From: Imbricaverruca yamaguchii | Lineage: Eukaryota > Arthropoda > Thecostraca > Neoverrucidae | Length of the DNA: 64,000 bases | Direction: 5' to 3' | Assembly (NCBI GenBank): GCA_034440575.1 | Contig: JAOTOL010001186.1 | Coordinates: forward strand, 248,001 to 312,000 | Shown: piece by piece, positions 10,864 through 23,400 of the stretch | Position numbering within the stretch: position 1 is the stretch's first letter | Layout of the letters: each line of letters opens with the position of its first letter | The notes under the pieces: generated by a model | The model's input: only the letters and a program-made list of their open reading frames with translations | What the model was told of the DNA's origin: nothing | Database searches by the model: none | Made by a program: the position numbers and the translations under genes

Positions 10864-11699
10864 TTAACCAGTCACGTCTCGGCGGGGGGTCTTCAACCGC
10901 CACCCTCAGGTATTTTTTCGCGGATAGTGGACGGACGGCGCGCGGTAGCGCGCCCAAATTTGGCATACCTTTTTCCACATCAATTTGGCATGCTGATTCA
11001 AAATTTTGAAGTCAGGTCATCTCGGGTCAACGAGTTAGTCCAGGTCAAGTGAGGTCACTTCCCAAAAAGTTCAACCAGTCGTCACGCTTTAACGGATACA
11101 CTTTCAGCGTTTACTTATCTTTAGGGATGCAACAAAACGTACGAGTGGAATTTTTCATTTTTTGTTTGTTTCTGACTACATATCAATATTGCGTATTTGC
11201 CAAATTGCAGTTTAAATAGCGGATTCTGGCTAAAGTAAACATTTTTTATTAGGGCAAGTTGACTTTCAACGTTTCTCGGTCTGCTCTACCCATTGGAAAA
11301 GGAAAATTAAAGAAAACTTGAAAACATAACATTGTGAAGTTTCCAACATTTTTACATTCTTATTTTATTTTTTGGAGGCCAAAAGAATTAAAGACCTGGT
11401 CGAATTCGCTGTCTTGTCATATTCTAAATATTTTTTTTTCTTCATATATCCCCCAAAATGAACTCACCAGAGCCAAAAACATGATGTAAGTCGTGAAAAG
11501 TCGTGAATATCTAGCCCCCTGGTGCTTTAAAATTTGGGGAAAATTGTTTTGGAGGTAGAGCCGGGCCCTACTCGTCGAGCGCTTTCCGTTGACACCCCTT
11601 TCGTTTTCGTGCGATGCTTAGTTTTGATTTTAGTGGGGGGTTACTAACCCCCCTCGAGACGGGGTGTGAGGATCTGACCGGAAAGACGGCGCGGGTTAA
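10864..11699 (+). mobile_element. TTAA-flanked MITE, full-length copy 1
   Basis: 836 bp, with TTAA at both ends (10864-10867 and 11696-11699). Imperfect terminal inverted repeats carry CGTCTCG followed by a G run near the left end, and a C run followed by CTCGAGACGGGG near the right end. It carries no transposase. Four long copies and one relic in the window share the interior (GGATGCAACAAAACGTACGA; GCGCTTTCC; GAACTCACC). TTAA ends followed by CC suggest, but do not prove, a piggyBac-type mobiliser. Confidence 0.75.
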
Positions 11700-12739
11700 T
11701 GCTAAAAAAGCATGGTCAGCAGGTGTCATGGTAGCACCCGTTGATTATGTGGACGAGGAGCACAACACTGGTATGGACTGCCATGTCATGATCAAGTGAG
11801 GAAAATAAGTCACCCGAACTTCTTCAAAAAAGGAAATTTTATATTGCATCTTGGGTCACATGAAATATGCCCCCAAATGGGTCATTGAAAATATACTGAA
11901 CTAATTGCCCAATTTATGTTTAGTTTGCGTTCCTAATGCACACATTCGATACAAGCCGTTGACGTCTGCTGACGGGAGCTCATTCGGGTGGAGGTGTTTG
12001 GCTTGACGGGTACGCCACAAGCCCCACTGAGCAGTCAGGACGTCTTCGCATTAATTACGTCATAGGTAACCCTAGCAGTGCTGCCATATTTCATTCACAC
12101 CACGTGACATCACCCATTGCCGAAATCGCTCTTCGTGGTTCCCGGTCTTTGGTGTATACGGTCTGTTCCAGATACTTCTTGACCCTGCTCCAGAAAGAGA
12201 GGTGAACAACTTGGAACAACTTGGAGCAGTGCGGAGCGGGCTCGGTAAAAACGAACGCTGGAAGTCTGAATAAATTTGTACTAAAAATCAGCTGTTTATG
12301 CTTATATTATGGTTGCATATATGACGCAGATGTTCCGAACTAGCGTTGCATATCATCATATGTGACATCATATTATAGGCGCATTGTACCTGTATGTACT
12401 GATTTTCACAGATCCATAGCTAGTGAACACACAAAAGATTTGGTAAACATTACCTACATTGCAATGTTATGCATGGGTATGGTTGTATACGTGAAATAAG
12501 TCTAAAAATAAGTCCTTTAGATTGGATGGATGAAAAATAAGATGAAATCCAAAGAGTTCAGTGTTAATGCATGTAGGTATTCAAGGGATCCACCACCAAG
12601 GATAATCGAATATTGAATGAAACAAATAGTCTTACAAGCTCCCCACATTCCACAGCAACTCTTTCAAATGTGAACCCAATTTGAGGCAGTTACAAAATGC
12701 TTTGCAAATGTATCTTCCACACTGCATTTGTGCTACCGA
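11700..12739. other. Unassigned DNA upstream of TIMM44 coding sequence
   Basis: Moderate CpG content. No gene, tRNA or repeat family is recognised. It probably lies in the first (5' UTR) intron of TIMM44. Confidence 0.4.
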
Positions 12740-14470
12740 TTTGTGCTACTGGTGAATGGTCATTTTTCTTCCATTCCTTGTTTTGCCCATCAAACATACA
12801 CCAGAATTTTCCTGGCACACTGGTGTGGTGATGCTGGGAACCATGTCTATGGTGGTGCACAGACCAGGCCTCTCAGAGTCCACACATTTGGCTGGTGCAT
12901 GAATGAATGTGAAAGGCAATGTTGAGGCACCATGCATGTACACTGGACAAGCCCAAATAACAAACCAAACCTGGAGAATGCAGAATCCAAAGCCAGGCAC
13001 TGTAAAAACTGTGTTTTGTGAAGTGGCTTGATTTTTTTCTCTCTCACATGCACATGATCATCACTAGTTGCTGTGTCTGATGTCTTCCATTGAACAAAGA
13101 TGAAGAATAGTCACATGACAAGTGCAACTCATTTGAATGTAATGTTTTTTGTTAACAGGAACTGGACATGATGAGTAGAATAATCAGGTCATGTCACATT
13201 GCTGGGGCACTACCAGTGCATGTTTACTTCAAGATTGATGCCACAACTTCATGTTTAAAACAGGTAAGTGTACCAGAGGAAAACTTGTGGGCATTGAAGG
13301 CTAGATGGAGAATCATTGGTTACCTTGGTTCTCTATGCTCTGTATTTGGGTCATTAGGCTTGCTAGGCCATTTTTCAGGTTAGCACTCCATGCGGTTAAT
13401 GGGTATCAACCTCTGCCATCATAGGCTTTTTGTTGTGGCTGTGGGAAAACATTTCAGCCCACTGCCACTTGGTACCATTGATAGAGCATCCTTTTCCTAC
13501 TTTATAGTGTATCAAATTTGAAGATGTCATGCCAGATCATCAAGCTGTTATGTCAAGAGAAGGGGTATGTAAACATTTTATTTCTAGCCAAAATCACAAG
13601 TCATTGACTATTATTGATTCTTGACACTCATGACACCAGATGGCCAATATTGGATGTGATGTAGAGAGGACAATTCAGCTAGCATGTCCTTGTAGGTCAT
13701 GCTTTCTCACTGTCATTAACTGTCTTACATCAAAATAATGCAGTAATGTTATTAGGATGTTTGTATATTTTGTGGTATCTTTGACAAAGCAAATCTGTAA
13801 AATATGAGGGTGCAGCAGCACTGATGGGGTAGATGCAGCCAAGCTTCATTGTGCTGGGCATTGCTTTTAATCCACATTTCCCTTAGAATAAGAATCCTAA
13901 TTCAGGTACAATGTAGCAAGTTCCTCACCATAATCTGACATTTTGCTGACACCAACTAAGAGCTTTGCATTAGTTGGCAGATCCTTTTCTTCTGCCTCCA
14001 ACCAAATGTTTCTCTTCCCAAGGTGCTCACTGTTGTCATTTCCAAATGTTTAGCTGTAGCCTTGTGCCCATAAGGTGTGGTCATCTCCAGATGGTGTGTC
14101 CAAATGATGAAGTTTGACAATTTCCAGATGTTGAGCTGAATCTGTTGCCAAGATGATGTGTGAGCATTCACAGGTAGTGATGCATGGCCATTCTCAGATG
14201 GCTAGATATGACCATCCATAGATGGTGAAGTACAGCCATTCCCAGATGATCACATGCAGCTATTCACAGATGATGAGCTGCCTGTGGTGATCCTTGGATG
14301 ATGAGGTGCACAAATTCCCACCTGAAGAGACGCAGGCCTCTCCAAATGATCAGGTACAGCCATTCCCTGATGATGAGGTACAGATATTCCCAGCTGAAGA
14401 GATGCAGCCCTCTCCAGATGATGTGTGGCCATCCACAGGTGATGAGCTATGGCAGTCCTCAGATTGTTGG
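12740..14470. other. CpG-depleted block C
   Basis: By eye only two CpGs (13393 and 14330) occur between 12740 and 14470. The block includes TIMM44 coding exon 1 and ends about 90 bp before exon 2, which is CpG-rich. Within it, 14000-14450 has loose repetition of a CAGATGATG-like motif. Confidence 0.7.
13168..13263 (+). CDS. TIMM44: TIMM44 coding exon 1 (presequence)
   Basis: 32 codons, MMSRIIRSCHIAGAL to TSCLKQ. A TTTTTTGTTAACAG acceptor is at 13158 and a CAG/GTAAGT donor follows. The exon start for splicing is 13159, so 9 nt of 5' UTR precede the ATG. It is weakly conserved, as expected for a targeting sequence. The exact start is inferred from length, charge and junction phase. Confidence 0.7.
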
Positions 14471-17400
14471 ATCCGGTCGTTCCCAGGTCATGGGCTGCAG
14501 GTGTTTCAGGCTGGTGGGATCTCTGGAGTGTAGCTGACTGACATGCACTGCACCCCTCAGCTCCGCTGTCTCAGTCAGCAGGCGCCGTCGAGGCGACAAG
14601 GCTTCATTGGAAAGCTGATAGATAACATAAAGCAGGAGTATGAGAAGAACAAGGAGATGAAGGAGAGCCTGGAGAAATTCAAGCAGGAGGCGGAGAAACT
14701 GGAGCAGTCTGAAGCATTGAGGAATGCACGGTGAGATAATATCTTTCAACAATAGGAAGCCTATTGATTAGATAAGAAGCCAAGGACCCCCTGTTCACAT
14801 CACACCCTGTGGGCCTATCTTAGTTACAGCACCTTGTTCCAATTCTGTCTGTATGTCTACGCATAAAATTGGTGCCACTTTACCGGCCTTCACCGAGTTT
14901 GATACAAAACCCAATTTGCAATGGGGCATGCTAGTGTGCTTTATCAAATTACACTATCCGGTCTTCAGTAGCTAAAAGAGGAAGCCACAGGCTTTAGTCA
15001 TATATACTAGTATTTTGTGAGCAATTGTGTCGCGCCATGATGGAGTGTTTTAGCGAATAGCTGAAGTGAGGTGGAGAGGTTGTTTTGTGACTGGAGGCGG
15101 TATTTGCGATCGTTGGCGGTATTCTTATTCTATTCAAGCATAAAGATACAAATAGTCACTGTTCCAATGGCTTGTGTAGGTCCAGAAACCATGACCATCG
15201 TGTTTGACGTCATATGCGTTTTGCTCCTTTTCTTACCTCAGTTTTCACTTCATCAGTTGCATGAATTTTCCCACAATGCAAAATGGTCTGTATTTTAGCA
15301 TGTCGTCTTTTATCCCGGTATCGGTATCTGCGAAGATACCGGTATCCCTATCTTCGCACCCCATGCAGGTGCGAAGATACCGGCCTGCACCGCTGTGTTG
15401 TCCTGACTTTTGACTCATGAAATATAACTCGACTGCGAGGCCAATGTATGTGCATGTGGGTCCAAGCCTGTAATGTCCGTGTGTATGACACAGTTCGAAC
15501 GTTATCCTTGGTGAGTGTTGACATTACGGTCGGTGCACCTGCAGACACTATATCATCACCACCATCACACACAACCATCACACACAACCATCACACACAA
15601 CCATCACACACAACCATCACACACAACCATCACACACAACCATCACACACAACCATCACACACAACCATCACACACAACCATCACACACAACCATCACAC
15701 ACAACCATCACACACAACCATCACACACAACCATCACACACAACCATCACACACAACCATCACACACAACCATCACACACAACCATCACACACAACCATC
15801 ACACACAACCATCACACACAACCATCACACACAGCCATCACACACAACCGTCACACACCAACGACACACATCAGCGTCTGGTCCACCAACGCCTGCGTGA
15901 TGTTGTTGGTGGGGTTTCGACCACCTGACTTTAAACCTCAACTATCTGATGTATTGCAAAGTGTGTATCCATAACGCACCGGCCGTGCACAGTTTCGGGT
16001 AGCAGTTCAGCCCTCGTACCGGTCGCCACCACACAGTCCGCCTCGGGACGGCACACCCGTGTCACGACCTGCCCAGGCGCAGTTGCGTGCACGCACAGTG
16101 CGTCAGTAGACGACAGTGCCAGCGGTGATCCGCGACTCACACTGAGGTGACGCCGGGTTCTCCCCGTTCTCACCGTGAGCCTCTCGTGGTGACAGGCTGA
16201 TCGGGGGCGGGGATGGCCGAGTGGTTAAGGTGTCGGGCTATGGGTACCAAAGGTCCCGGGTTCGACCTAGCGCCACTCAGGTCATTTCCCAATCCCGCGG
16301 CCCACCGGCGAAACAGTGTGGGCGGCGCCATTAGCCGTGAATGTGCATAAAGTGTGTCGTGAACCAACCAATAAACAAACAAGACAGGCTGCTCGGCTGC
16401 CACAGTGAGATGGACGCTAAGTGATTTCGTAGTCGGCGCACCCTTAAACCCGTGTAATCAATCAGTCGATGCTGCAGTGAGAAATACGAGCGACTGGAGT
16501 CGGAGACGGGCGAGGGCTCCAGGATGTTGCAGCTGCGATTGGCTGCGCTCAAGAAGAAGCTCGGAGAAACGCTCGACGAGGCCCACAAACTGGAGCTGGT
16601 CAAGAAAGCCGGTATGTGTCAGTTTGTGTTGGGATATAGACGCATCGTCTGTGCCATACCGGGGGATTGAAGGTGCAGGCGACGGATGTAGCTCATTTGC
16701 TTGTCAATGGTGCAGCATCACACTTTTCGTGAGCATGTTTCACCTTTCACTTGTTATGCCGTACACTTGTATTTTGCTGAGTAGTGCTTTTTTTTTAATT
16801 GCTGCGGGGTGGGTCTTCCGTGGACTAACATACATTTACCCCCATTGCTTTCGATTATTTCATTTTTTGTTGAAACAAATAGTTGGCTAATTGATCGGCA
16901 AGTTACAAACACATTGCACCACATGCGGATATTTGAGGAACTAATATTCAAATGAAGCACTGAAAGAGTTAGGTCGAAACAAACCTGACTGAAGTTTTTA
17001 TAGGCATCGATTCTGAATTGGTGCAATCCTCGTCGCTGGAGCCTCGTAGCTGGAGGCTAAGCTCTTCAAAAATCGATGGTGTTGTGAAGAAAAAATAACT
17101 CCATCTTTTGAATTTAAACTTTGTTTTCCGTGACTGTTTCGGTCCGGCTAGCTCGATATAAGCCCGAGAGTATCCGCCCAGAGGGGAGACGCCGCCACTG
17201 ACCCCTGGCAGAAACGCTGATCATGTGATATATGAAGACACCCTGGGAAACAACTCAGCACTTGTACATTCTTGAACCTTGTTCTGTTACTTGTCGGTGA
17301 TCGGATTTCCAACCACCTACACATTTAGGTAATAGCTCACACCAACAGTGAAGCACCAGAATAAAAGTCCTGCTCGCGAACGATCAATCTGGTCCAAGTG

Positions 17401-20400
17401 CCCTGCAGTCCGACCAACTAACCGACCGGCGCTACTCGCCTCGCCTCGCCAGCCGAGCTGACCGAGGCGGTGAACAAGCAGGCGCGCCAGACGGCCGAGA
17501 CGATGGCGCAGCACGGCGAGCGGCTCGGCAGGTCGGCCACCTTCCAGACGCTGTCGGACACGGCGCGCGCCGTCAAGCAGGAGATCGACGCCAGCACCAT
17601 CGGCAGCCCCGGCGTGAGTGGGGGCACCAGGGCCGGCCGGGGCGGGGCGGCGTGGGAAGGCCGTCAGGTGGCGCCGCGGCGAAACGCGACGTCGGCGGCG
17701 GCGACTTGCCACGGTGCCGGGGCAAGTGACGTCATGATACAGTGTCGATGTCGACTGGAGTGACGTCACACGGTGCCGTCACGTGGCTGTCGGTGGGAAT
17801 GGCTGTCGGTGGTCATACAGTCTGCAGGACAGTGATAAGCTATTCGTGAATTATGGTGGAGTACACCACTTTCTGAACACTCAACTGACATCCTTCTCGA
17901 AGAAGTACCAGCGTCCCACTTCTTGAAGATGCTTAGGAAGTGCTCTTGTCTCCTTTCTAGCAGTATATTGTTCATAAACACCATGCTCATGTGCTCGGTA
18001 AGGGATGCTGATACAAAGACATTTCGCGACACAATTTCTGGTAAATTGATTGTCGATACTCTGATATGGCATATAATGCCAGTTGATTGCATAGACATTA
18101 TTCTCGCTATCCAAATTATAGCTCCCTGTGTTGGGTCAGTTGACTGTGTGGCCCGGTGTTGGGTCAGTTGACTCTGTGTGGCCCCTGTGTTGGGTCAGTT
18201 GACTGTGTGCTCCTGTGTCAGGTCAGTTGACTGTGTGGCCCTGTGTCGGGTCAGTTGACTGTGTGGCCCTGTGTCGGGTCAGTTGACTGTGTGGTCCTGT
18301 GTGGCCCTGTGTTGGGTCAGTTGACTGTGTGGCCCTGTGTTGGGTCAGTTGACTGTGTGGCCCTGTGTCGGGTCAGTTGACTGTGTGGTCCTGTGTCGGG
18401 TCAGTTGACTGTGTGGTCCTGTGTCGGGTCAGTTGACTGTGTGGCCCTGTGTCGGGTCAGTTGACTGTGTGGCCCTGTGTCGGGTCAGTTGACTGTGTGG
18501 CCCTGTGTTGGGTCAGTTGACTGTGTGGTCCTGTGTCGGGTCAGTTGACTGTGTGGCCCTGTGTCGGGTCAGTTGACTGTGTCTTGTGGCCCTGTGTTGG
18601 GTCAGTTGACTGTGTGGCCCTGTGTCGGGTCAGTTGACTGTGTGGCCCTGTGTTCGGGTCAGTTGACTGTGTGACCCTGTGTCGGGTCAGTTGACTGTGT
18701 GGCCCTGTGTTGGGTCAGTTGACTGTGTGGCCCTGTGTCGGGTCAGTTGACTGTGTGATCCTGTGTCGGGTCAGTTGACTGTGTGGCCCTGTGTCGGGTC
18801 AGTTGACTGTGTGACCCTGTGTCGGGTCAGTTGACTGTGTGACCCTGTGTCGGGTCAGTTTACTGTGTGTGGCCCTGTGTTGGGTCAGTTGACTGTGTGG
18901 CCCTGTGTCGGGTCAGTTGACTGTGTGTGACCCTGTGTCGGGTCAGTTGACTGTGTGGTCCTGTGTCGGGTCAGTTGACTGTGTGACCCTGTGTCGGGTC
19001 AGTTGACTGTGTGGCCCTGTGTTGGGTCAGTTGACTGTGTGTGCCCTGTGTCGGGTCAGTTGACTGTGTGGCCCCGTGTTGGGTCAGTTGACTCTGTGTG
19101 GCCCTGTGTTGGGTCAGTTGACTCTGTGTGATCCTGTGTCAGGTCAGTTGACTGTGTGGCCCTGTGTCGGGTCAGTTGACTGTGTGACCCTGTGTCGGGT
19201 CAGTTGACTGTGTGCGACCCTGTGTCGGGTCAGTTTACTGTGTGTGTGACCCTGTGTCGGGTCAGTTGGCTCTGTGTGGTCCTGTGTTGGGTCAGTTGAC
19301 TGTGTGTGTGACCCTGTGTCGGGTCATTTGACTGTGTGGTCCTGTGTCGGGTCAGTTTACTGTGTGTGATCCTGTGTCGGGTCAGTTGACTGTGTGTGTG
19401 ACCCTGTGTCGGGTCAGTTGACTGTGTGATCCTGTGTCGGGTCAGTTGACTGTGTGGTCCCTGTGTCGGCAGTTGACTGTGTGGCCCTGTGTCGGGTCAG
19501 TTGACTGTGTGTTGCCCTGTGTCGGGTCAGTTGACTGTGTGACCCTGTGTCGGGTCAGTTGACTGTGTGACCCTGTGTCGGGTCAGTTGACTGTGTGTGG
19601 CCCTGTGTCGGGTCAGTTGACTGTGGTCCTGTGTCGGGTCAGTTGACTGTGTGCCCTGTGTGGTCAGTTCTGTGTGGTCCTGTGTCGGGTCAGTTGACTG
19701 TGTGGCCCTGTGTCGGGTCAGTTGACTGTGTGCCTGTGTGGGTACTGTGTCCTGTGTCGGGTCAGTTGACTGTGTGGCCCTGTGTCGGGTCAGTTGACTG
19801 TGTGGTCCTGTGTCGGGTCAGTTGACTGTGTGTGGTCCTGTGTGGCCCTGTGTCGGGTCAGTTGGCTGTGTGGCCCTGTGTCGGGTCAGTTGACTGTGTG
19901 GCCCTGTGTCGGGTCAGTTGACTGTGTGACCCTGTGTCGGGTCAGTTGACTGTGTGGCCCTGTGTCGGGTCAGTTGACTGTGTGGCCCTGTGTCGGGTCA
20001 GTTGACTGTGTGACCCTGTGTCGGGTCAGTTGACTGTGTGGTCCTGTGTCGGGTCAGTTGACTGTGTGGTGTGGGTGCCTGTGTCGGGTCAGTTGACTGT
20101 GTGTGCCCTGTGTCGGGTCAGTTGACTGTGTGTGGCCCTGTGTCGGGTCAGTTGACTGTGTGGCCCTGTGTCGGGTCAGTTGACTGTGTGACCCTGTGTC
20201 GGGTCAGTTGACTGTGTGTGACCCTGTGTCGGGTCAGTTGACTGTGTGGCCCTGTGTCGGGTCAGTTGACTGTGTGGTCCTGTGTCGGGTCAGTTGACTG
20301 TGTGGCCCTGTGTCGGGTCAGTTGACTGTGTGTGCCCTGTGTCGGGTCAGTTGACTGTGTGTGGTCCTGTGTCGGGTCAGTTGACTGTGTGACCCTGTGT

Positions 20401-23400
20401 CGGGTCAGTTGACTGTGTGACCCTGTGTCGGGTCAGTTGACTGTGGTGTGGGTCAGTCTGTGTGCCCTGTGTCGGGTCAGTTGACTGTGTGGTCCTGTGT
20501 CGGGTCAGTTGACTGTGTGTGTGTGGCCCTGTGTCGGGTCAGTTGACTGTGTGGTCCTTTTGTGTCGGGTCAGTTGACTGTGTGGCCCTGTGTCGGGTCA
20601 GTTGACTGTGTGGTCCTGTGTCGGGTCAGTTGACTGTGTGGCCCTGTGTCGGGTCAGTTGACTGTGTGCCCTGTGTCGGGTCAGTTGACTGTGTGGTCCT
20701 GTGTCGGGTCAGTTGACTGTGTGGTCCTGTGTCGGGTCAGTTGACTGTGTGTGCCCTGTGTCGGGTCAGTTGACTGTGTGTGGCCCTGTGTCGGGTCAGT
20801 TGACTGTGTGACCCTGTGTCGGGTCAGTTGACTGTGTGGCCCTGTGTCGGGTCAGTTGACTGTGTGACCCTGTGTCGGGTCAGTTGACTGTGTGGTCCTG
20901 TGTCGGGTCAGTTGACTGTGTGTGACCCTGTGTCGGGTCAGTTGACTGTGTGTGGCCCTGTGTCGGGTCAGTTTGACTGTGTGTGGTCCTGTGTCGGGTC
21001 AGTTGACTGTGTGGTCCTGTGTCGGGTCAGTTGACTGTGTGACCCTGTGTCAGGTCAGTTGACTGTGTGTGGTCCTGTGTCAGGTCAGTTGACTCTGTGT
21101 GTGGTCCTGTGTCGGGTCAGTTGACTGTGTATGGTCCTGTCTGACCCTGTGTCGGGTCAGTTGACTGTGTGGCCCTGTGTCGGGTCAGTTGACTGTGTGG
21201 TCCTGTGTCGGGTCAGTTGACTGTGTGGTCCTGTGTCGGGTCAGTTGACTGTGTGTGACCCTGTGTCGGGTCAGTTGACTGTGTGTGACCCTGTGTCGGG
21301 TCAGTTGACTGTGTGGCCCTGTGTCGGGTCAGTTGACTGTGTGGCCCTGTGTCGGGTCAGTTGACTGTGTGTGTGCCTGTGGGTCAGTTGACTTGTGTGG
21401 TCCTGTGTCGGGTCAGTTGACTGTGTGTGACCCTGTGTCAGGTCAGTTGACTGTGTGGTCCTGTGTGGTCCTGTGTCGGGTCAGTTGACTGTGTGGCCCT
21501 GTGTCGGGTCAGTTGACTGTGTGGCCCTGTGTCGGGTCAGTTGACTGTGTGGCCCTGCGGTGCCGGCTCACCTCGCGTGACCCGATGTCTGCCAGGTGTA
21601 CCGAGCTCCGAAGGTGCTGCGGATGCGCAAGGGCGCGCCAGTCGAGGGCGAGCGCGTCATGGCCGCCGATGAGGAGACCACTGGCGTCGAGCTGCACAAG
21701 GACTCGCGCTTCTACGCCAGCTGGCAAAACTTCAAGGTCGGTCGAAACACGTGCTGATGAAGCCGAATGTGATTGCGGTTGCCGTTACGGTTGCTGTTAC
21801 TGGGCGCTACATGACCAATGTAGTCGATGCGCCCTTAAGCCCTAATAACCAACTAACGGTTGCTGTTACGTTCACTGCCAGACAATTGCAGTCGCGATTA
21901 CGACGGTGATCGCGATCACGGTTACGATTTCTGCCACGGTCGGCGCCGCTGACGCCTTTAGCACGGTTGCGGTTGCGATTCCGGTTATGGTGATCGTCGT
22001 CGGCCGGTTTTCGCCATGATTCAGCCACTGTTTGGGTGGATGAGTGTGTTCTGAAGTATGGCAGGCTCAGCAAACGTATCTTAAGTGACATTGAAGTTCA
22101 CGCCGAGTGTTTCTGATGTCATATTTTATTTTTACCTTGGCTAGGTAGAAGCCACTACATACACTTTGTGTTTGCTTCCCTGCGCACCATTTCTCTTGCG
22201 TGTCTCTGCCATTTCTTTTCTCAGGGACAATGTGTCATTAGCTTGTTGCCAGTAGCTTATGTGATTAACAATAGCTTATAATGACATAATTAATTATCAA
22301 TTGTCATCGGTCAATCTTTAGTCAGCACGTGTCATCGTTCCTAGTTTTCAGCGCCCTGTTGTTTCTTTTGTTTGTCTTGTGGTATGTTGCCCAAAGTCTG
22401 CATGTCTTCGCCTGTTACGCGTCAGAATCACTATCACGAACGAGGGCGGGGCCCGACCGAGCCTTCTCCGGTGTGTCTGGTACACAACGTCATCCGACGG
22501 GGGCGGGGCCCGACCGAGCCTTCTCCGGTGTGTCTGGTACACAACGTCATCCGACGGGGGCGGGGCCCGACCGAGCCTTCTCCTCCCGGTGTGTCTGTTA
22601 CACAACGTCATTCGGCTATGGCGGGGCCCGACCGAGCCCGACCGAGCCCTCTCCTGTGTGTCTGTTACACGTCATGCGACGAGGGTGGGGCCCGACCGAG
22701 CCCTCTCCTGTGTGTCTGGTGCACAGCGGCATCTGGGCGGTCCAGCCCTGCCGTCGAATGTCACTGGAAAACCCTATATTATTGTTATGGGCGCTACATA
22801 ACCAGTAGCAGTTGATGCGCCCTTAAGCCCAAATAATCAATCAATCAACCTATAGTATTGTTCCCTTTACAACGATAGATTGCTGTTGGATTCTCCACCG
22901 TAACGACACTGACAACAGTGTCTTGTTACCAGGTTTCAGGGTCAGGACATCGCACCAGGCCAATCAAGTGAATTGCTGTTCGGGGTTTTGGGTAATCATT
23001 GGGATACGGTTAACTCTTGGAGCAGTGAAGAGGCATATACACTGCACACACTTTCCAGATTGTCCCACTACGTCCGGAAGTTAACAGCACCCTAGTGACA
23101 AGGGCCAGTGTGCCGAGTGAAAGGCCTATATTTTAAGCGTTTGCATGTGGGTTCGGGACATGGTTGCTGCCGGTATTTTGTCTTTGCTTCTGACGGTATA
23201 TTGCAGTCTGATGAAACTTTCGGTTCAAAAATCAAACTCAGGCTAATGAAACTGTAAAATATGTGTGGATTATAACACAACTGGAAACATGAACATCGTG
23301 CTTCCGGTATTTACTTATGTGCATCGCTAGGATCGCTACCTCAAACCACTACATCTTGGATGACGAAGATGACTGATAAAAGATCGGCCTACGTGCATTG

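Larger units (their letters stand above)
14731..16190 (+). other. TIMM44 intron 2, left part
   Basis: No gene seen. Contains nested palindromes (15303-15390) and the 13-bp array (15547-15858). The rest is CpG-containing unique-looking DNA. Confidence 0.6.

Noticed and set aside
15448..15928. His/Thr-rich open frames
   Set aside because: They are produced by the 13-bp array in all frames.
16205..16280. Functional tRNA gene
   Set aside because: The A and B boxes are present, but the sequence continues into a SINE body and tail with a target-site duplication, and the acceptor stem does not close.
18122..21556. CRISPR-like regular repeats
   Set aside because: Repeats are directly contiguous with no unique spacers, and the context is an intron of a eukaryotic gene. 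It is a minisatellite.
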